DNA of 64,000 nucleotides from Lepiota brunneoincarnata (GCA_023014365.1 JAEBUN010000020.1:901651-965650), one strand, 5' to 3'. Positions 1-11,102 are shown, counted from the first letter of the stretch. Notes: generated by a model from the sequence alone, not told the origin. Numbers and translations: made by a program.

Positions 1-82
1 GGGGCTTTTTTGCTCATATCGATAGGAGTATGGATCCTAGGATCACGGGAGCCCGGACCATAGGTATAACCCAGGTCATTCT

Positions 83-1557
83 TAGGGGTGCCAAAGTTCA
101 GTTCAGTTTGGTTCAGCACCCCTTTGGTCTGAACCTGAACCTGAACCCTTTCAGAATTTCTGAACCTGGACCTGAACCTGAACTGAACCCCCTGAACCTG
201 GTTCAGCAAGTTCAGTTCAGGGTTCAAACCAGTTTGAACCCTGAACTTTTTTAAAAAATGGCCAAATCAAAGTTTATTTTATAATTAAACTATTCAAAGA
301 TCTATTCTATAGGTTCCCATTCTTTAATTCCACTCCATTGCCTAGAATTCCAGCCCTATATCCATCTTTTGCATTTTGTAAAGCTGTAAAGATATTAGCT
401 CTGAGAAAGTTGCAAGTAAGTATACTCTCTTAGAGGCTACTGAGGATCCTGCCAAATAGTCTCTTGCCATACACCCAAGAGCTGGAAACCTGACATGGCT
501 GAGCCAAATAATAAATCAGTAAAACAATGAGGCTCTCCAATGAAAAGAACTTACTTGCTCACTGTACTATAACATCTTCAACTGGTTCAATATCAGCACT
601 TAAATACTCATCTGACTCTTGGAACATATCATGGGAGGAAAAAAGTGAGAACAGAATGAAAATCAACAATGGCCCACCAGGGTCAATATTGGATAATCAA
701 GCAGCACATAATCAAGTAGCACTGCCACTGCAGTGCCAATGTGTATTTGGGTGGCTACAGGGTGAGTTAATTTACATCAATCAGAATCATCTGAACAGCA
801 AATGGATTGTACAATGCAAAAGAACTACTGTGGTATATGTGACAGCCAAAGAGTAAATAGGGTATCTAGGTAAATAAGGACCAGCAAGGGAGAAGAGGTG
901 ATGGGAGTGACAAAGATCTTTAAATTGCAAGGAAACTGCCAAGCACAGCCAGACATGAGTGAGCTCATTGGAAAGATGAGGTAGAGCCCTTCCAGATGTG
1001 GGCTGGCATGTCCCAAGGTGTTGGGAAATGGCCCCAGAATAGAGACATCTGTGTGGAAGTGGTGATATACACCAAAATGCATTTTCCTCCACAAAGAGTG
1101 CATTGTTCAAGCTTTGCTATAGGGCATGAGAACCACTTGAAACTCTGCATGGAATGGTGGTAACAATGCAACCAACAGCATGGTGTGAGGTCACCAAATG
1201 AGGATGGAAGGTGGGGGATGTTGATGGTGATGATGAGGGAAGGAGGGGGTCAATCGGAATGCAAAGTGGCGCGTTCGAGAGCCGTTGACAATGGCTATTG
1301 AACGGTGAAAACTGCTAGCTAATTGGTGCTATCGTTCCTGACATATAGGCCAAACATCATGCTGCCTCCCTTCCACTCCCTCTCTAGTTGCCACAGTGCA
1401 TTCAAATGCATTCAGGCTCCCTATACTTATGCCTGAACCATGAACCAAGTCGGCAAACCAAGGTTTGAACCTGAACCTGAACTGGACTGAACCTTTGGGT
1501 TCAGTTCAGAAGGTTCAGGTTTGAACTGAAGTTCTGAACCAAACTTCAGCAGCCCTA
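83..1557. mobile_element. hAT-like non-autonomous DNA transposon
   Basis: The element is 1475 bp and is flanked by a perfect 8-bp target duplication, GTCATTCT (75-82 and 1558-1565). Its ends are inverted and begin TAGGGGTGCC on the left and TAGGGCTGC on the right. An 8-bp duplication with a TAGGG-type end is the hAT signature. No transposase ORF is visible, so it would need a transposase supplied elsewhere. Both subterminal regions (about 95-250 and 1435-1550) are packed with GGTTCAG/CTGAACC motifs in both orientations, which look like multiple transposase binding sites. It sits inside the C-terminal part of the tyrosinase gene, and coding resumes exactly at the target duplication. Confidence 0.85.
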
Positions 1558-1745
1558 GTCATTCTCAATATTGGTCATATCGTCCAAGTCATAATAACCT
1601 CCACTGGGTTTTTCAAACAGGATGAGGGGTGTGGACATATTGATATGGGTTCCAATGGGGTAGTTCAGTGGCTGCCCTTCCTTCAAGATCATTCTGGCAT
1701 AGTCTTTGATGACAGTTAAGCTACCATGTTTCGTGAGCCCCTTCT

Positions 1746-2129
1746 TGTTACCCAGGTTAGGGGTTCACTCTTGAGTAGCACAGCATTCGACACAGGATAT
1801 CTATACAGACTTGGTCCTGTCCTACTAGGCATGACTTGGAGATGATGGAGCACTATAGTCCAGCTGGTTTAAGGGCAAAGAGGTATAAGAGGCAAGAACT
1901 TTATAACAGTAAGATAGAGATACAAGGTAATGTACTGTATCCTTATATACTTCTAAGTGTGGCTGTGTTCCTATTATAATGGTCTGGACCCAAGTAGCTA
2001 TGAGTCAGAGATAAGAGGCATGAGGTGTAACTAAGAATAGTTCTTCTGATGTACACTACTGATGGTTTCATAGTGACATGGGAATGTAAAGTAAAAATAA
2101 CTGTCCTTCTGATAAGACTTCTGATAAGA
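1746..2129 (-). mobile_element. solo LTR (385-bp family, copy 1)
   Basis: 384-bp LTR in minus orientation, flanked by the 5-bp duplication CTTCT (1741-1745 and 2130-2134). Related copies lie at 18164-18548 and 29548-29944. The end next to 2129 reads TCTTATC in sense where copy 2 has TGTTATC, so one terminal base has changed. It sits just after the CuB domain of the tyrosinase gene. No internal retroelement sequence remains, which is expected after LTR-LTR recombination. Confidence 0.85.
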
Positions 2130-2882
2130 CTTCTCCTTCTGCCATACTGCAAAGATGTAGTCACAGAAGCAGTGATGGAAGTAAAATATTGGATCGAAGC
2201 CTGCCATCTCATTATTGCCCATGTCACCATTGGTACCCCTGATGGGATTGGCATTATACACTCCCCCCTGATAAAAACCTCCAACAGAAAGGTGGATCGC
2301 ATTGTGTGCACTTTCCATTGCAACATAGGAATGCTCCACACCCCCATGTTCTGTGATCAATTGATTTTGAGAATCCGTATTCAAGAAGACTGTGTAATTG
2401 GGTGCTTGGAGACTGCACAAGTACCGCATGGTAACAGAATAGGTATCAGGCATTCTGGTGTCTGGGTTCCCATCAGGTGTGATTTTGACTGTACCTTCCA
2501 ACCAATTGGCCACATTGGCATTGAGTATTTGGGTGTTCAGTTCTTGATCCTGCCAGTGTGCATTGTGGATCCTCATGGTCTCTCTATCCTCTGGGGTTCC
2601 TACTAAGCCTGAGAGTGGGTATTGAACAGTCTCATATCCCTTGTGTTTGCTGTAACGCTCATTTGTACCTTCAACTTGCTCCTCCAGAGCTTATTGGAGC
2701 TTGTACGAGTATAACAGGCTATTGTTTCAACTGTTGAGTTCAAATGTAGGGGAGGTAAGAATGGATGGGATTGGCTGGGAAGGGTCAGTACCTATGTTGG
2801 CCAGCTTGTCCCAGAATGAGATAGTGACGTTTTGACAACCTGAGATGCTTCATAGCACATCCTCAAGACAAAGGAGATAAGC

Positions 2883-3085
2883 TCAGTGCCAGGTGGGGAA
2901 CAAGATGGTGGCATGCCAGCAATAGCCTCCCCACCATGTTGGATCTGTTGTTCCTGGTCCAAGGAAAGGCTCTCCATGGTAGCTGGCAATGCGGAAGAAA
3001 GAGTTTGGATCCTTTGGATTGAGGGCCTGAATACCACAGAATGCCCTGATCAAATTTTCGACTGGGACCTGTCTTCACCTGTATC
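2883..3085 (-). pseudogene. tyrosinase CuA exon, copy 1
   Basis: First of two tandem copies of the CuA exon. It carries the same features as the copy at 4464-4660: a helical lead-in, a glycine-rich loop, and the LFPTWH motif that binds the first copper. After LFPTWH an in-frame TGA replaces the expected Arg codon of HRxY. This copy joins directly to the CuB-containing part of the gene downstream (2859 and below), so it was probably the original 3' neighbour. Confidence 0.75.
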
Positions 3086-4463
3086 ATACAGGTTCTGAAT
3101 GTATGCAAGAGAATAGCATATGCAAGTTGCAGTCATGATGTTTGTATATGTTGGCATGAAGTAATGAGATGCTAGTCAAAGTGCACTTGTAAGCAAGTGG
3201 AATGAGACTGGGATGACTCTGCACTGACATACCAGGGGGGGGGTTTGATAATGGTGTGTGAACCAATTGCTGGGGTTTCACATCCTTAGATGCAGGCCCT
3301 TATATGTGCAGAACCCCATCATATTGCAGGTTGGTTCAATCGAGAAAATGACACCATCTGGGGTACCCTTGGAGTATCTGTGGTGTTACTATTGAACTTG
3401 CAGAAGCTGGCATCTTCCATACCAGCTGCCCAAAGCTGCAATGTACTGGATGGAATCCTAGTTGATCACCTGCCTTGCTCTCTACCAATCATGTTGTGGG
3501 TGTGAGGTCATGAGTCAGCTGAGGCTGAGCTTTTTTTTGGGGGTTGCTTTGGTGGTGATCATCATTGTGGTAGTCCCTGCACCAATAATCACAGCTGAAC
3601 ATCTAATGAGCAATTTCAGCTGATTGAAATATCCCTATTCCCATGGCTCTTGTAGAGGAGCTCTGGGAGGGAGTCTCACCTGTGGGGTACTGTAGCTCTC
3701 ATTTGGTGGGTAGTGGCAGAGTGGCATCATAATTGAAAGTGATAAGCTTTTGTAAGATGATCAGACTTGCCATTGCTGTTCCTGTATTGTTGACCCCACA
3801 GTGCATGACAGGTTATATGGTTTGATATCTTCACATGACTGACTGTGCCCATTAATTTAGCTTTGAACTTAGGGAGGTTCGATAGGGGGTTCATCGAACC
3901 ACCATCTATTTACAATCATACAATCTGCCTGTCAAATATCTGAAGGTGGCAGTAAGAAGTCCATACCCCTTACTTCAATTCCTCCTTTTGCAAATTGGGC
4001 TCCTGAGTGGATATCCTGTGGTGGACTTTTGTGAACATCATCTCCACAGACTCCCATGAAGTGGTGCTGGTGTTTAACATTGCCTCAGCCTGCTCCTTAG
4101 GCCCAAGTATCTGCAGAATTAACTGAGTTGATCTGGTTAAGAGGTTCTTATATTTTGGGGTGGGTCAAGCCTCAGCCAACTGCTAAAAATAACTAGTAGT
4201 GGCAAAAAAGCCTGAGAGTGGGAACCCTCATCTTGGGACTGGAAGGGGGTGCAGAGTATGAATACAGTATATGCCAATCAATACCTTCTCTGTATGGCTC
4301 TTCTATGGGGCAGCCCTGAGCTTCTGAGAAGGGAGTTTCTGATGAGCACCTCCACATTCACAAGTGGACAAGTTCGGATGGGAATGGTAATCAATATTGG
4401 TCAGAGCCATGGCCACACATCAGCATCAGAGCTACTGCCATCCTCAAGACAAAGGAGATATAC

Positions 4464-4660
4464 TCAGTGCCAGGTGGGGAACAAGATGGTGGTGTGCCAG
4501 CAATAGCCTCCCCACCATGTTGGATCTGTTGTTCCTTGTCTGTGGAAAGGCTCTCCATGGTAGCTGGTGATGTGGAAGAAAGAGTTGGGATCCATTGGAT
4601 CAAGGGCCTGAATACCATGGAATGCCCTGATCAAATTTTCGAGCTGGGACCTGTCTTCAC
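4464..4660 (-). pseudogene. tyrosinase CuA exon, copy 2
   Basis: The minus-strand frame reads FFHITSYHGEPF, then WWGGYCWHT, then LFPTWH, the CuA copper site of fungal tyrosinases. The codon after LFPTWH is TGA where the family has Arg, consistent with CGA to TGA. A splice acceptor-like CAG precedes the exon near 4655. The frame is open further upstream to 4871, but that part contains a proline run from the G-tract and is probably not coding. I could not find the N-terminal exon. Confidence 0.8.
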
Positions 4661-6058
4661 CTGTATTGTACAGGTTCTGAATGTATGCAAGAGAATAGCA
4701 TATGCAAGTTGCAGCCATGACATTTGTATATGTTGGCATGAAGTAATGAGATGCTAGTTTAAGTGTGCTGGTAAGCAAGCAGAATGAGACTGGGATGACT
4801 CTGCACCGATGTACCAGGGGGGGGGGGGGGGGTTGATAACAGTGCACAAACCAATTGTTGGGGTTTTGCATCCTTAGATGCAGGCCCTTATATGCAGAAC
4901 CCCATCATATTTTAAATTGGTTCAATTGACAAAATGATGCCGTCTGGGGTACCCTTGGAGCATCTGTGGCATAACTGTCGAACTTGCAGAAGCTGGCATC
5001 TTCTATACCAGCTGTCCAAAGCCGCAACGTACTGGATGGAATCCTAGTTGATCACCTGCCTTGCTCTCTATCAATCATGTTGTGGGTGTGAGGTCATGAG
5101 TTGGCTGAGGCTGAGCTTTTTTTTGGGGGTTGCTTCAGTGGTGATCATCATTATGGTAGCCCCTGCACCAATGTTTACAGTTGAACACCCAATAAGCAAT
5201 TTCAACTGGTTGGAATATCCATATTCCTATGGCTCTTGTGTAGGAGCTCTAGGAGGGACCCTCACCCATGGGGTACTGTAGCTCTCATTTGGTGGGTGGC
5301 AGTGGAATGATATCAGAGTTGAAAGTGGTAAGCTTTCTTAGATGATCAGACTTGCCATTGCTGTTCCCCTATTGTTGACCCCACCATGTACAACAAGTTG
5401 TACAGTTTGATATCTTCACATGACTGACTGAGTGTGCCCATTTAATTAGTTGAGCTTACAGGAGGTTTGATAGGGGGTTCATTGAACCACCATATATTTA
5501 CAATCATACAATCTGCCTGTCAATCATTTGAAGGGAAGCTCCATGCCCCTCACTTCAATTCCTCCACTTGCAAATTGGGCTCCTGAGTGGATATCCTGTG
5601 GTGGACTCTTACAAGCATTCTCTGTATTGACTCCCACAAAGTGGTGCTGGCATTTAACGTGGCCTCGGCCTGCCCTTTAGGCCCAAAAATCTGTGGAATC
5701 AACTAAGTTGATCCAGTTAAGAGGTTCTTATATTTTGGGGTGGGCCAAGCCTCAGCTGACCACTAAAAATAATTAGTAGTGGCAAAAAAGCCTGAGAGTG
5801 GGAACCCTCATCTTGGGGCTGGAAGGAGGTGCAGAGTATGAATACAGTATATGCCAATCAACACCTTCTCCGTGTGGCTCTTCTATGGACCTGCCCTGAG
5901 CCTTCAAGAAGGGAGTTTCTGATGGACACCTCCACATTCACAAGTGGACAAGTTCGGATGGGAATGGTAATCAATATTGGCCAGAGCCATGGCCACACAT
6001 TGGCATCAGAGCTATTGCCACTAGTCATGTCCCCCATGGTTTGAGGTGCTAGCTGCGG

Positions 6059-7359
6059 TGATACGCCGATTTCACGCCTATACATGAATTCCGTACTCCG
6101 GAACGATTCTCTACATAGAATCATTGGCTATATCATTAAAGAACTCTATAGAGGATTGGTACTATGTCCCGTAGTAGCCAGTTCGACCGAATTGAGGATA
6201 TTCGAGCCTTGGAAGTGTTCAAACCAGTTCATTATCACTAAGCTTAGTGAACCAAACTATCGGAACGCTTTCCAGAGGGATTCAGGACTCTACATAGTCT
6301 ATCGAGTATACTCTGGTCGCATCAAGGGACCTTACGAGCAGTTTTCTGATGAACCCAGATGCGTTTGAATATAAAGAATGTACCTAGCGGCTGTCGCAGG
6401 AGTATTATGTCGAAAGCGAGCCCAATAATGATGACCGGACCACGGAACGGAACGTTCAACATTTGGGAGGCGACACCCGATGCCCAAAAACCCTAGAAAT
6501 ATCAAAGACTCCTAATTAACAAGTGCTTTGTGGGTCCTGGCACCTCAGCCTATTGCTTAACTGAGATTAATTACAATGGATCAAGGGACTGTCCATCCGC
6601 TATACGTTCCGATCATAATTGATCCGGAGTCTTAACGCGCTCGCGTGGACACAGAATAATGCAGACGAGCACGGAACACGTCTGGCTGGATTGCCATTCG
6701 TTAATCAGAGAAAAACCCATAACCCAGGGCAAGGTAGAAATGCTGCTGAACCTTCCAAAATGTTCTACAGTGCCTGTAACAATTAAGCTTATTGTTTTCT
6801 ATTTCATATTTACTATCTCTCGTATGTATCTAAACAATATAAATACGGTCGCACTTGTTCGTGGAGAAGCAAGAGGTCTCACCCCCGCTTCCACACGCAA
6901 GTCTGCGAGCCGTGATCAAGAACGGTTTCAGAGGGCTATTTAGTGTGCGTCGTTAAGTGTGATTTCTTCGGTCGTCGACCAACCCAGAGACAGAGACAGA
7001 GACCAGAGTTCAGAGTTTAGAGTTCCAGAGTGCTAGAGACAGAGACAGAGACAGAGACCAGAGTTCAGAAACCAGAGACCAGAGACCAGAGACCCCGTGC
7101 TTTGAATTGACAGGGATTGTCCTTTCATTGTTGCACCGTACGGCTAAGATAACTTCAACGGCTGTTCGTTAACCTCTAAAACACTACTCTCTTGAATTTC
7201 GCTGTCAGAACGCACCCCCAGAACACCCTAAAAGACGAAACTGTTCATTATCTATCTCGTTCCACTTGTATTAGCTTAAGCTTATCGAACTTCGGCTAAG
7301 CTTAGTGAAAACAAGCCCACGATCGATATTTAAAACCTACAAACGTTGTTACCTTTTCA
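6059..7359 (+). mobile_element. solo LTR-like repeat (1.3-kb family), CpG-rich copy
   Basis: This 1301-bp repeat begins TGATACGCC, ends CTTTTCA, and is flanked by the 4-bp direct repeat GCGG (6055-6058 and 7360-7363). Colinear copies lie at 23799-25091 and, inverted, at 39701-40999. It contains a TATAAATA box near 6838, HindIII-type AAGCTTAG palindromes and a run of CAGAGA/CCAGAGA near 6985-7095. There is no long ORF. TG...CA ends, an internal TATA and a target duplication suggest a solo LTR; the 4-bp duplication is slightly unusual. This copy keeps many CG dinucleotides that the other two have lost, so it is probably the youngest. Confidence 0.7.
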
Positions 7360-7839
7360 GCGGGTTGTGGTTGTCCTTCTGTTTTGGTTAGGGATGCTAC
7401 ACTGCCCTTAATGAGCAGGCTCTGAGACCAGTGCATCCATCGGTCGTGCTTCCTCTGGAGAGGTTCAGCCATGATGTATTCACAAAGTTTTCAGAAGCAG
7501 CACCCCTGAACAATATTGAGATAACTGAGAGCAGAATGCCAGAAAGGAACTGACTTTCGTGCAAGGACCAAGATCCATGAAATTGCTGTGATATCACCCT
7601 GTTGTTCAGCTCCTCAAGTTTTATTCAAAACAGGTCACTTACCATAACCGCTAACAAGTAAATCATACCCTACTGCTACATCCAGCACCCAAGTCTCTGC
7701 TGTCTACAACCTGCATGAACATTACTGCATGCAGGGGCAACAAATTGAAATCCCTAATTGTAGGTGCCAGGGTGCACTGGCCTTCCCTGTTTAAATACTG
7801 CAGAAAGAGAGAACCTCAAGTGAAACATGATCTGAAGAT
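7360..7839. other. stretch with no confident gene
   Basis: Several short frames lie here on the minus strand, including one of 66 codons (7397-7597), with splice-like signals near 7645 (minus GGTAAG). I could not connect them to the carrier fragment that follows or to any family. Confidence 0.4.
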
Positions 7840-8130
7840 ACCTGAGGATATACCAATTTCTGCGTGAAGTGCTCATAGCTTACAAACTGTACTCCAGCCT
7901 TGGCAGCATTTCCGAACATCAAAGTAGAACATCCTAAGTAGGGGCCTGTAATACTGCGCTTCTTCATGGTATCCTTGACAATGGCAATCAGGCCTTCTGA
8001 GGGCCCAATGTGTCAGCTAAGTATTGTGTAGCTCCTGACTGTTGAATAATATTGCAAAGTTTTGGCAAATTTGGTAGGATATGTTATGAATCTGTCATTC
8101 TGACTGCATTCAACAAAGAACAAAAAAGCT
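7840..8130 (-). pseudogene. mitochondrial tricarboxylate (citrate) carrier fragment
   Basis: The minus strand carries FITYPTKFAKT and then, after a broken stretch, GLIAIVKDTMKKRSI and YLGCSTLMFGNAAKAGVQF. These match the first repeat of the mitochondrial citrate carrier family, where ITYP-EF-KTR and the GNxAKAGxRF helix are typical. The family exchanges citrate across the inner mitochondrial membrane. Only part of the first third is present, with stops and at least one frame change. Intron-like GTATCTTC...CTGCAG borders are seen just downstream. Confidence 0.65.
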
Positions 8131-8347
8131 AGACAGGACAATACTCTAGAGATTTGAAAGCAGCATAAGCTACCTGTCCCTCACAGAGAATGTGGGACCC
8201 TTTCCCTCTAGAACACCATTGGAAGAAGCAAGGAATGAGGCTGATGAGCAGCATAGCCGAACAAGTTCCCTGAACAGGGAAATCCCCCAATGTGTGGTTT
8301 TCGAGCTCCAGTCCTTCCTATCTCACATCTGCCTCACCTTGAAGCAC

Positions 8348-8600
8348 AAAAAAAAATACTAGTCTCCCAGAAATTTACTGGAGATTTCAGCAAAATTGCA
8401 AAACGATTTAGCTGTAATCACCAACTTGGCTAGCAACTTCTGGGCACATTCCTGGTACAGTGCCCCATCTTGCTTCTTTCACTCATGTTCATCAGCTAGA
8501 CTGGAACATCCTCCTCCACATACCATTAGAATCTCCATAAGACCTTTATGATTCTCCAAGACCTCATCACTGCTGGCTCATGGCCAAGGGCCTATGCTGG
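8348..8600 (-). pseudogene. C-terminal fragment of an unknown protein
   Basis: A minus-strand frame of about 80 codons reads through to a TAG at about 8350, with motifs ENHKGLMEILMVCGGG and ALYQECAQKLLAKL. It is interrupted by two TGA codons in positions where CGA would restore the frame. The amphipathic helical composition suggests real past coding. I do not recognise the family, and it is cut off by Gypsy A to the right. Confidence 0.4.
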
Positions 8601-9173
8601 TGTAATTCTATCTAGCAGGTGCTCCTGTGAGGCCTGGACAACAGGCATAAAGAACAAAATCATCTCTTCTGATGATGAAGCTGCACATCCAACACTGAAG
8701 CTTTCCCAAGATCGGCCTTCATATCCCCTGATCCAATCACATAGTCAACCTACAGTATATCAAGTGAGTGGGGCCAGCAAAGACATACATAGTATTGAGT
8801 GAGTGGGGCTCAGCAGGCCCACTTGTCATATCCATGCCAACTCAGAGCCTAATCATTAAACTTCGGCTTCTCAACCCCATGTGTGCTCCCATGCAACAAT
8901 CCTTTGCCCTCCGACTCAGCCCTGACTTGCTCTGACTACAACCCATTGCCCCAGTCACGCGACCACCTCCGCACGTGCCATAGTCACCTGACCCTCAGTG
9001 TCTCTATATCCCAGTTCTCCATTCTCCGCCTGTAGTCAGGGTATGTTACCAGTCTCCATACCTGTACTGGTTTCCATTCTATTTGTAACCATTTGTAATC
9101 CATTTGTAACCATATTGGTCTCCGCTTTGCTCCACACATAGTCAATACAAGTCATAGTTTGTAAGGCCAGTAG

Positions 9174-9218
9174 TATATATACTGTAGGTACTTGGCTTGT
9201 ACTCCTCAGTCTGATAAT
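9174..9218 (+). promoter_or_regulatory. LTR promoter and predicted self-primer of Gypsy A
   Basis: TATATATA lies at 9174-9181. About 34 nt downstream is AGTCTGATAAT (9208-9218), whose exact reverse complement lies two bases after the 5' LTR (11092-11102). If transcription starts about 30 nt below the TATA box, the RNA 5' end could fold back onto the primer site, as in Tf1/sushi elements. The 3' LTR has the same arrangement. Confidence 0.6.
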
Positions 9219-9727
9219 TGAATCGAGCAGCAGACCAGCTCCCTGTTCTATATCCTCTCCTCTCTTCTGCCTTGCTCTGCTTTGGCTCCGACTTCCTGAA
9301 ATACAGACTAGGACAGCAGGAGGGCACAGCACATATGCTGAGGCCGCAAATCCAACTCCCTGCCCAAAGTACTCCACCTTGGTCCTGAAGTCTATGTACT
9401 GACTTCGCCCTGTCCCCCGGTTACCTTACAGTGGTGTCCAAAAGTATTGCACCATCATGTGACCTGATCTCTTGATCTCGCTTATCTATTTCATGTAACA
9501 CTTGAGGTGAAACAAAGTATGCTGTTTCATGCTCCAGGACACAAGGAATCATCATGGCAATGAAACTTTGCTGTATAATGTATTCTAGGAATAAAATTCA
9601 TGTTTTAGCGCCACACCTATGGTGCATTTCTTTTGGACATCTAAGTTCAATCACCTTTGAAGCTATATAGGCGAAGCCAGAGTGAACAAACCTCAAGTTT
9701 TTTGCATCATTCAGGCCTCATTACACC

Positions 9728-10753
9728 ATGGTCTATACTTCCCCATCTAAAGTTGCTTGCATTGTTGAACTCCGGTCTTCTGGAATGACCCATAGACAGA
9801 TTGGGTCAAGGATCAGTATCCATCACTCTACTGTCAGCTGTGTACTCGACAGATTCTCCAAAACTGAAGATCCATATTATGTCAGGCCCAAATCCAGTCG
9901 CCCTCGAAAGCTGGATGAGCGCCAAGTGCGAGTTGGGGCCTGGCTTCTTGCCCGAACGGAGGTATCCAATGCAACTGAATTGGCTAAAACCACCTTCCCG
10001 GGTGTGTCACGCCAAACAGTAGCACGCTCCCTAAAGGAGAAAGGATTGATATGCCAAGTCAGGAGGCCCTGTCCCTACATTTCTCCAATCAATCAGAAGA
10101 AGCAACTTGCGTGGGCATGCCAGCATTCTGATTGGACGGTTGATGACTGGAAGGAGGTAATTTTCTCCAATGAATCTAAATTCCTCCTTTTCAAGTCAGA
10201 TGGCCGTCAATATGCTTGGATGAAGCCTGGACAGGCCCTGGACCCTCAATTTACCAAGAAGAACATCAAACTCGGGGGGGGGAATATTATGGTTTGGGGG
10301 TGCATCACTAGTCAGGGGGTAGGGAGGTTACATCAGATATCCGGCATCATGTGTGGTCCGGATTATGTCAAGATCCTTGAAAAGTCTTATCTAGGGACTC
10401 TCAAGGATCTTAATCTGAGATCCACAGGTCGAAGTGCACCAATTTTCCAGCAGGATAACGATCCGAAACACAGGAGTAAAGTTGCCGAGGAATTTTTCAA
10501 GAAGAAAAAAATTTGCCACTTGGACTGGCCACCCTCAAGCCCTGATATGAACATTATGGAGCATGCATGGGACCAATTGGATCATCTTGTGCATGCCCGT
10601 GACCCTCTTCCTCGCAACCAGGATGAGATGTGGGCTGCTCTTCAGGAGGAATGGGGTAATATATCTCAAGAAAATTTGGACATCCTTTTTGAGAGTATGC
10701 CTCATCGTGTTGAGGCAGTAATTAAGGCCCAGGGTGGAAACACCAAGTACTAA
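9728..10753 (+). CDS. Tc1-like transposase, probably inactive
   Basis: A 341-residue transposase, full length for Tc1 types. Residues 1-60 form a paired helix-turn-helix that would bind the inverted repeats, followed by a second DNA-binding helix region to about 110. The catalytic domain has D243 (QQDNDPKH) and E278 (MNIMEHAWD), spaced as DD34E. The first catalytic Asp, expected in the motif FSDESKF, is Asn148 here (AAT at 10169-10171, preceded by C), so the enzyme should not cut DNA. The change is what CpG decay of GAT to AAT would give. The ORF has no stop or frameshift, which shows that an open frame does not mean an active enzyme here. Confidence 0.92.
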   Translation: MVYTSPSKVACIVELRSSGMTHRQIGSRISIHHSTVSCVLDRFSKTEDPYYVRPKSSRPRKLDERQVRVGAWLLARTEVSNATELAKTTFPGVSRQTVARSLKEKGLICQVRRPCPYISPINQKKQLAWACQHSDWTVDDWKEVIFSNESKFLLFKSDGRQYAWMKPGQALDPQFTKKNIKLGGGNIMVWGCITSQGVGRLHQISGIMCGPDYVKILEKSYLGTLKDLNLRSTGRSAPIFQQDNDPKHRSKVAEEFFKKKKICHLDWPPSSPDMNIMEHAWDQLDHLVHARDPLPRNQDEMWAALQEEWGNISQENLDILFESMPHRVEAVIKAQGGNTKY

Positions 10754-10820
10754 CTTGTTTCAAGGTGAATGGTTTTGTTTTCATCCCACAATGCTCTAAT
10801 CTTATCTCTTAATAGGTGAT

Positions 10821-10841
10821 GTCCAAAAGTATTGCACCATC
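10821..10841 (+). repeat. internal copy of the Tc1 terminal-repeat core
   Basis: A 21-base match to the left terminal repeat core (9436-9456, GTCCAAAAGTATTGCACCAT), in the same orientation, lies about 190 bp inside the right end. It could be a subterminal transposase binding site or a trace of a rearranged end. Confidence 0.7.
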
Positions 10842-11091
10842 CTTTTCACACTCCTCCTCATTTTTTGATTTAAATTCTGTATATTATGTCTCTCAACTAC
10901 TATATATCGATTCCCTACATGCTTAGCTCTCTGTCAATATAATTTATGGATGAAACAACAATGATCTCGAAGAATGAGAGAGAGTTGATCCGTTGGTCAT
11001 GTGATGGTGCGATACTTTTGGACGCCACTGTATACCAAGGATACCACCCTGACCCTCTGCTTCAGTCCCAATCCACACCAGCTCTAACAGT

Positions 11092-11102
11092 ATTATCAGA
11101 CT
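11092..11102 (+). promoter_or_regulatory. primer-binding site of Gypsy A (self-priming type)
   Basis: ATTATCAGACT begins two bases after the 5' LTR end (11089). It does not resemble a tRNA 3' end (no TGG start) but is fully complementary to AGTCTGATAAT in the LTR just below the TATA box. Confidence 0.6.

Larger units (their letters stand above)
1..2859 (-). pseudogene. tyrosinase, CuB and C-terminal part, interrupted
   Basis: Minus-strand coding sequence of a fungal tyrosinase, the copper oxidase that starts melanin synthesis from tyrosine. The CuB region lies at about 2130-2350: HNAIH followed by a glycine stretch, then FDPIFYFHHCF. The frame upstream to about 2850 is open except for internal stops near 2675 and 2725. 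The gene resumes on the far side of a solo LTR (1566-1740, residues GLTKHGSLTVI) and again on the far side of a hAT-like element (1-82, residues LGYTYGPGSRDP), and probably continues beyond the left edge. With the two insertions removed, the reading order matches a tyrosinase C-terminal half. It is dead: two insertions plus internal stops. Family assignment is firm; exon borders are not resolved. Confidence 0.85.
2860..6020. repeat. tandem duplication, two units of about 1.58 kb
   Basis: Unit 1 (2860-4440) and unit 2 (4441-6020) are colinear along their whole length with base changes scattered through both. Each starts TCCTCAAGACAAAGGAGA and ends GCATCAGAGCTAYTGCCA, and the junction at 4440/4441 is direct. 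The unit includes the CuA exon of the tyrosinase gene and about 1.4 kb upstream of it. That upstream part has no frame I can assign with confidence. A G-run near 3235 and 4818 differs in length between units. Many differences are CG to TG or CA. Confidence 0.9.
9429..11030 (+). mobile_element. Tc1/mariner-type DNA transposon
   Basis: A 1602-bp element inserted at a TA inside the Gypsy A LTR. Terminal inverted repeats of about 36 bp start CAGTGGTGTCCAAAAGTAT at the left and CAGTGGCGTCCAAAAGTAT at the right, differing mainly at CpG positions. One full-length transposase ORF is inside. An extra copy of the repeat core lies near the right end. It is younger than the Gypsy element it interrupts. 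Confidence 0.95.
8824..11089 (+). repeat. 5' LTR of Gypsy A, split by a Tc1 element
   Basis: The LTR pieces 8824-9428 and 11031-11089 line up with the uninterrupted 3' LTR at 17452-18113. The target TA is duplicated at 9427-9428 and 11031-11032. Differences from the 3' LTR are mostly CG against TG/CA, as in TTCGGCTTC against TTTGGCTTC. Confidence 0.9.

Noticed and set aside
2049..2606. 185-codon plus-strand ORF
   Set aside because: It is the antisense shadow of the tyrosinase CuB exon, which has the conserved copper motifs.
6084..6943. 94-codon ORFs in the 1.3-kb repeat
   Set aside because: They fall in non-coding LTR-like sequence and are not kept in the other copies.
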